A stretch of 6,258 nt of DNA from positions 1-6,258 of the forward strand of contig CANODN010000131.1 in the NCBI GenBank assembly GCA_947564765.1, read 5' to 3'. How positions within the stretch are numbered: position 1 is the stretch's first letter; every line of letters begins with the position of its first letter. The translations under genes were made by a program, and so were the position numbers. Source of the stretch: an uncultured Roseburia sp. (GTDB lineage: Bacteria; Bacillota; Clostridia; Lachnospirales; Lachnospiraceae). The notes under the pieces are model-generated. The model was not told the origin of the DNA. It searched no databases and saw nothing but the letters and a program-made list of their open reading frames with translations. Shown piece by piece: positions 3,294-6,258 of the stretch.

Positions 3294-6258
3294 CGAAGAA
3301 TCATCTACATCAGAAAGTTTGAATTTCGCCTGCTTAATCCAACACCAGTCACGATAAACATTGTACGAACTTTCTCCACGGTCGGCCCAGCCCTCTGAAT
3401 ATGCTTTATCCCAATGGCCATAGGTATCCAAGACAAACGTTCCATTCGGCAGTACAACCATTCCCGTATAGCCGGTGTCTCCTGATTTTGGATTGGCTGT
3501 CCAGTCTTCACACAGAAGAATGCGGTATGCTCCGTCTCTTCCTTCTATAATATCCTCGTATGTTCCAACCCATGCTATCCAGTCGCCTGCTACCCAGTCA
3601 CTGTCGCCGTTAAACTGATTGTTGCCGTTTAAATCATATTTAATTTCACGGAAGGTTACAACAATTCTCTGTCCTGTCGGATCTGTAGGATCGTACAAAA
3701 TCTTATGACGTTCTCCGGCAAGTGATCCCGGCATTGCAACCGGTTTCGTCCAGGTATCGCCTTCATCATCCGAATAAAACATCGTTGCCGGACCGTTATG
3801 TGATTGATTTCTGGCCAACGCTACAATTCTGTTACCGTCCGGTGAACGGAACATTCCTACTTCACAAATCTGATGACTGGATTCCACTTCACGCCATTCG
3901 CTCAGATAAGGCTCCGGTGTCGACCATACGTCATTCCCCTCTTCGTCAAAGGTCAGATACGTCTTATAATTTACAAATGAACCGCCATCGTGATATACGC
4001 CCATCCATTTATCGATATATTCCCCGTTTTCTTTCATCTGAACCAGACTTGCCATTGCAACAGTTGTATCATTCCGGGTTGTTTTGTCTGCGAGATATTC
4101 ACAATGCGTCTGAAACTCTGTCCATGTTTCGCCGCCATTTACAGATATGGAAGTATCCCAGCCTCCGGTTGGTGCGCCAAAGCTTGCCGGGCGGCCGGAA
4201 ATTACGATCAGCTTTGTCGTTCCGTCTGTCATATTCAATTTATAAATCGTCGGTGTCTCGTAAGAACTTGCCCAGGATGTGGGAATATCTGTTTTCTGCG
4301 TCCAGGATTCACCTGCATCCTCACTCACCATCATAATAATACGCCCTTTGCCATGTCCTACCGGAAAGACGCTGATCAATGTCTGATTATCATTCAGCAT
4401 AATCATATCCGGCTGTCCAAGATAATTATCTGCATTCTCTCTCTGCCAGTCCGGATCTCCTTTATAAACGTCTGAAAGATATTTGTCCGGCAGCTTATAA
4501 TCCGTAAGCGTATTGCTGATACGCATTGGCTGCGGTTCCTTCTCTTTTACTGTAATCTTTACAGACGCTGTATATCCGGTTGCCCGGTTTACCAGTACAA
4601 TTGTCGTCTCACCGATACCTCTGGCAGTCACAGTTCCCTTCGCATTTACGGTTGCAACAGATTTATCCTGTGATTCATAAACAATCGTCTTATCTGCCTG
4701 ACTGGTAATTAAAACCGGAGAAATATCCCATGTCCCGCCTTCTTCCAGTTCCACTTCTTTTTTGAAAACATGTAATCCTTCTTTTTCTGAACTAATATAC
4801 CGCTCTGAAATCTCTTCCACACCGGCTTTAAAAGCTGTCATTTCATCGACAAGCTGCGTTGTCGCAGCATCACTCATGTAGCTGCGGGAAGTTTCTGCTT
4901 CTGTCTGAATCTGTGCATACAAATTCTGAATCTGTTCGGATAACTGCGGATTTTCCTTTTCAATCAACATCAGTTTATTCACGTCTCGAACAGCCTCTGC
5001 CATACGCTCTAACCGCACGGAGCTTTTGCTCGTGGGATTCTCTGCATCTTTTTCATCCGGGAAAATCAGGAAACAATCTCCCGGCTCAAATGCATTGTGT
5101 GTGGTATCCCGAAGAGGATCTTCCACCCAGGCGTCATATGCCCAGCGCAAAAATCCTGCCGTGCCCATTTTAGCTGCATTTATGATGGTCCAGTAGCTCT
5201 CTACCGGATTGCTCAAAGAGAAATTACCCGGTTTATGCTCTGTACAAGAGTACAATGTAGTACGAAGTCCCTTTGCCTGGCGTTCCTTTAACAGATTCGC
5301 AAACTCTTCGGCGTGAGCCGCCGCCGCAGTATCTCCTACATTCAAATCTGTTACACGCAGTGCAAGATCTTTTTTGTTTACAAATCCATCCATTGCTCCT
5401 GCGGTCTTTAAACTCTCGCCTTTACTGTTCTTGAGAGAATCAATCAAGTCAAATGCCGCCGCAGAAAATCCTCTCTCATCAATTCCGATATAAGACTCGT
5501 CAAACCAGCCTTTCTCTTCCAGATGGTCGATCAAATCGGTTAAAAAGTCTGTCCATACCTCTGTATAACGGTCGCTTCCCGCCGTAAATTCCTTTTTTGT
5601 CAGTGTATCTCCTTCCCAATAAGTGAAAGAATTATGCCATGGCGCAATACTGTAAAGTACAATTTTGTCTCCGATTCCCAGGGATTTACAGAATGTCACC
5701 CATGCATCAAAATCCGCATAATCATATGTAAAGCTGCCGTTGCTGTTTTTGGTCCACTTGATCATAGACGGATAATGTATGTCATTTGCACTGTAGGTCT
5801 GTGCAGCCCATGCATCTTCTACGATGGATGCGGTGATAGCATGACCGCCAATTTCTTTATATTTTTCCATGGAAGATCTCATAACTGCAAGATGCTCTTG
5901 TGAAAAAGGCTCTACTCCATAATACTCTGCACTGCTGTAAGGATACTGCCACAGTTCAATATCAAAAACAGCACTCATCTCCTCCACATCCGGAAGTACG
6001 GCATCCTGTACGACTACCGTATAAGTAAATGTAATCGGCTCTGCAAGATCCTTTGCCGTTGCCGTAAGGGTTCCTGTATAACTGCCCGCTTTTGCATCCT
6101 TTGGAATGTCAAATTCCACCCAGACAGGCTGTAAGCTGTTCCAGCCGATTTCTACCGAACCGCCTTCCTGGTACAAAATATCGGAAGTTTCACTTCTGTT
6201 TGACCCGGTTCCCATCATCTTCTCCGCATCCCGGATATCCTTCACCAGTCTGCACAGT
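2409..6258 (-). CDS. Multimodular surface glycosidase: GH123-like, Big_2, sialidase-fold, FIVAR x2, LRR_5 (N-terminus outside window)
   Basis: The 3' 1,282 codons of a larger gene are visible. The frame is open to the window edge (codons CTG TGC AGA CTG precede GTG 6245), so GTG 6245 is internal and not the start. Residues are numbered with GTG 6245 as 1. Modules: 1-82, end of a GH123-type beta-sandwich; 90-425, GH123/DUF4091 barrel with an Asp-Glu pair at 256-257; 405-485, helical linker; 487-568, Big_2; 572-980, sialidase-superfamily propeller with Asp boxes; 985-1055 and 1058-1132, FIVAR repeats; 1135-1278, LRR_5 repeats and a Lys-rich tail. GH123 enzymes hydrolyse beta-N-acetylgalactosaminides, so host glycolipid or mucin glycans are the likely substrate. 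The architecture implies an extracellular, wall-associated enzyme, though the signal peptide would lie beyond 6258. There is no LPXTG motif at the C-terminus. The TAG stop lies about 60 bp from the shared terminator. No frameshift or internal stop is seen. Confidence 0.92.
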   Translation of the reverse strand, partial: LCRLVKDIRDAEKMMGTGSNRSETSDILYQEGGSVEIGWNSLQPVWVEFDIPKDAKAGSYTGTLTATAKDLAEPITFTYTVVVQDAVLPDVEEMSAVFDIELWQYPYSSAEYYGVEPFSQEHLAVMRSSMEKYKEIGGHAITASIVEDAWAAQTYSANDIHYPSMIKWTKNSNGSFTYDYADFDAWVTFCKSLGIGDKIVLYSIAPWHNSFTYWEGDTLTKKEFTAGSDRYTEVWTDFLTDLIDHLEEKGWFDESYIGIDERGFSAAAFDLIDSLKNSKGESLKTAGAMDGFVNKKDLALRVTDLNVGDTAAAAHAEEFANLLKERQAKGLRTTLYSCTEHKPGNFSLSNPVESYWTIINAAKMGTAGFLRWAYDAWVEDPLRDTTHNAFEPGDCFLIFPDEKDAENPTSKSSVRLERMAEAVRDVNKLMLIEKENPQLSEQIQNLYAQIQTEAETSRSYMSDAATTQLVDEMTAFKAGVEEISERYISSEKEGLHVFKKEVELEEGGTWDISPVLITSQADKTIVYESQDKSVATVNAKGTVTARGIGETTIVLVNRATGYTASVKITVKEKEPQPMRISNTLTDYKLPDKYLSDVYKGDPDWQRENADNYLGQPDMIMLNDNQTLISVFPVGHGKGRIIMMVSEDAGESWTQKTDIPTSWASSYETPTIYKLNMTDGTTKLIVISGRPASFGAPTGGWDTSISVNGGETWTEFQTHCEYLADKTTRNDTTVAMASLVQMKENGEYIDKWMGVYHDGGSFVNYKTYLTFDEEGNDVWSTPEPYLSEWREVESSHQICEVGMFRSPDGNRIVALARNQSHNGPATMFYSDDEGDTWTKPVAMPGSLAGERHKILYDPTDPTGQRIVVTFREIKYDLNGNNQFNGDSDWVAGDWIAWVGTYEDIIEGRDGAYRILLCEDWTANPKSGDTGYTGMVVLPNGTFVLDTYGHWDKAYSEGWADRGESSYNVYRDWCWIKQAKFKLSDVDDSSRMPELKDTIEQELEKLPQSSDSSSYTAATWEAYENALQKVEQLKETENVTYSEMQAAYAALEKAYAELIMQGTDEDLLSNAKEALLQAIQQADTKKNTTNVNWTADSWKTFIDAYNEAKAAVDSTDLEELERLQKKLKAATDGLKVQSQELPITEFEVAGSRYQIISESAGTVKLIKGADVKKVTIDTVSGNSKNYKVVAIASNAFNKCKKLQNVTIGADVTSIEKNAFNNCSKIKKVIFKGKKLPAMKKAFKKTNKKLTVKVQKTLKKKASVKNKTLKTLKRAGLKVTLKNIK
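3306..4532 (-). other. Sialidase-superfamily (Asp-box, BNR) propeller module, activity unknown
   Basis: Residues 572-980 contain Asp boxes (S-x-D-x-G-x-x-W): SEDAGESW (641-648), SVNGGETW (701-708, with Asn for Asp) and SDDEGDTW (825-832). A degenerate copy may start at SPDG (801). The region where a GH33 sialidase has xRIP instead reads GQPDMIML (610-617). Conserved-looking patches that could form an active site are GHGKGR (630-635), ETPT (663-666), WMGVYHD (747-753), GERHK (844-848), FRE (865-867) and GDTGYTG (922-928). The fold call is secure. A true sialidase activity is not shown; another exo-glycosidase, or a carbohydrate-binding role, is possible. Confidence 0.75.
4956..6258 (-). other. 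GH123-like (DUF4091) module within the large glycosidase
   Basis: The end of the N-terminal beta-sandwich is recognisable from LQPVWVEFDIPKDAKAGSYT (38-57). The barrel follows from about residue 90. YIGIDERGF (252-260) carries adjacent Asp256 and Glu257. In GH123 such a pair works by substrate-assisted catalysis: Asp orients the 2-acetamido group and Glu is the general acid/base. Other family-typical segments are GFLRWAYDAWVEDP (364-377), GDCFLIFPDE (389-398) and SVRLERMAEAVRD (409-421), which match the DUF4091 pattern of Gly-Phe-Leu-Arg-Trp, Gly-Asp...Pro and Ser-x-Arg-x-Glu. Assignment to DUF4091 is firm. GalNAc specificity is inferred, since other activities could exist within this broad group. 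Confidence 0.82.

Noticed and set aside
3722..4475. Two overlapping plus-strand open frames of 204 and 161 aa
   Set aside because: They lie antisense to the conserved sialidase-fold module. Their His/Ser/Arg/Cys-rich composition is typical of shadow translation.
6240..6245. GTG 6245 as the start of the large glycosidase
   Set aside because: The frame remains open upstream to the window edge, no Shine-Dalgarno sequence is present, and the visible protein begins mid-domain without a signal peptide.
1..6258. CRISPR array, tRNA/rRNA, insertion sequence or phage attachment site
   Set aside because: By eye there are no regularly spaced direct repeats, no tRNA-like cloverleaf with a conserved T-loop, and no transposase or integrase motif in any frame.

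Overview
The window looks like chromosomal DNA of a low-to-moderate-GC Firmicute, most likely a gut clostridium of the Lachnospiraceae type. The reasons are strong AGGAG-type ribosome binding sites, intrinsic terminators with U-tracts, and a large surface glycosidase carrying Big_2, FIVAR and BspA-like LRR accessory modules with a lysine-rich C-terminus. No 16S gene or other taxonomic marker is present, so this assignment is an inference.

Layout: (1) 138-998, plus strand: a CPBP-family intramembrane protease (286 aa) with its own extended -10 promoter and a terminator at about 1035-1082. (2) 1143-2255, plus strand: a 370-aa protein with no signal peptide. Its C-terminal half is a calcium-binding, EF-hand-loop-rich module like the one in FrpC/RTX-type proteins. 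A GTG start fits better than the upstream ATG. (3) 2256-2408: the intergenic region between convergent genes, with two consecutive hairpins; the second is a perfect 20-bp stem that should terminate transcription both ways. (4) 2409-6258, minus strand: the 3' 1,282 codons of a very large, probably secreted enzyme whose N-terminus lies outside the window. Its modules in order are a GH123-type beta-sandwich, a GH123-like (DUF4091) catalytic barrel with an Asp-Glu dyad, Big_2, a sialidase-fold beta-propeller with Asp boxes, two FIVAR repeats, and an LRR_5/BspA-like basic tail.

The three genes do not form one operon. The two plus-strand genes are separated by a terminator, and the third is convergent. 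The most interesting object is the two-catalytic-module glycosidase. GH123 enzymes remove beta-linked GalNAc, and the second module has a sialidase fold but lacks the classical GH33 xRIP motif. Together they suggest degradation of host glycans that carry GalNAc, possibly with sialic acid next to it, as in mucins or gangliosides. No multi-gene novel system (CRISPR, phage defence, insertion sequence, RNA gene) is visible. No gene-free stretch exceeds 300 bases.
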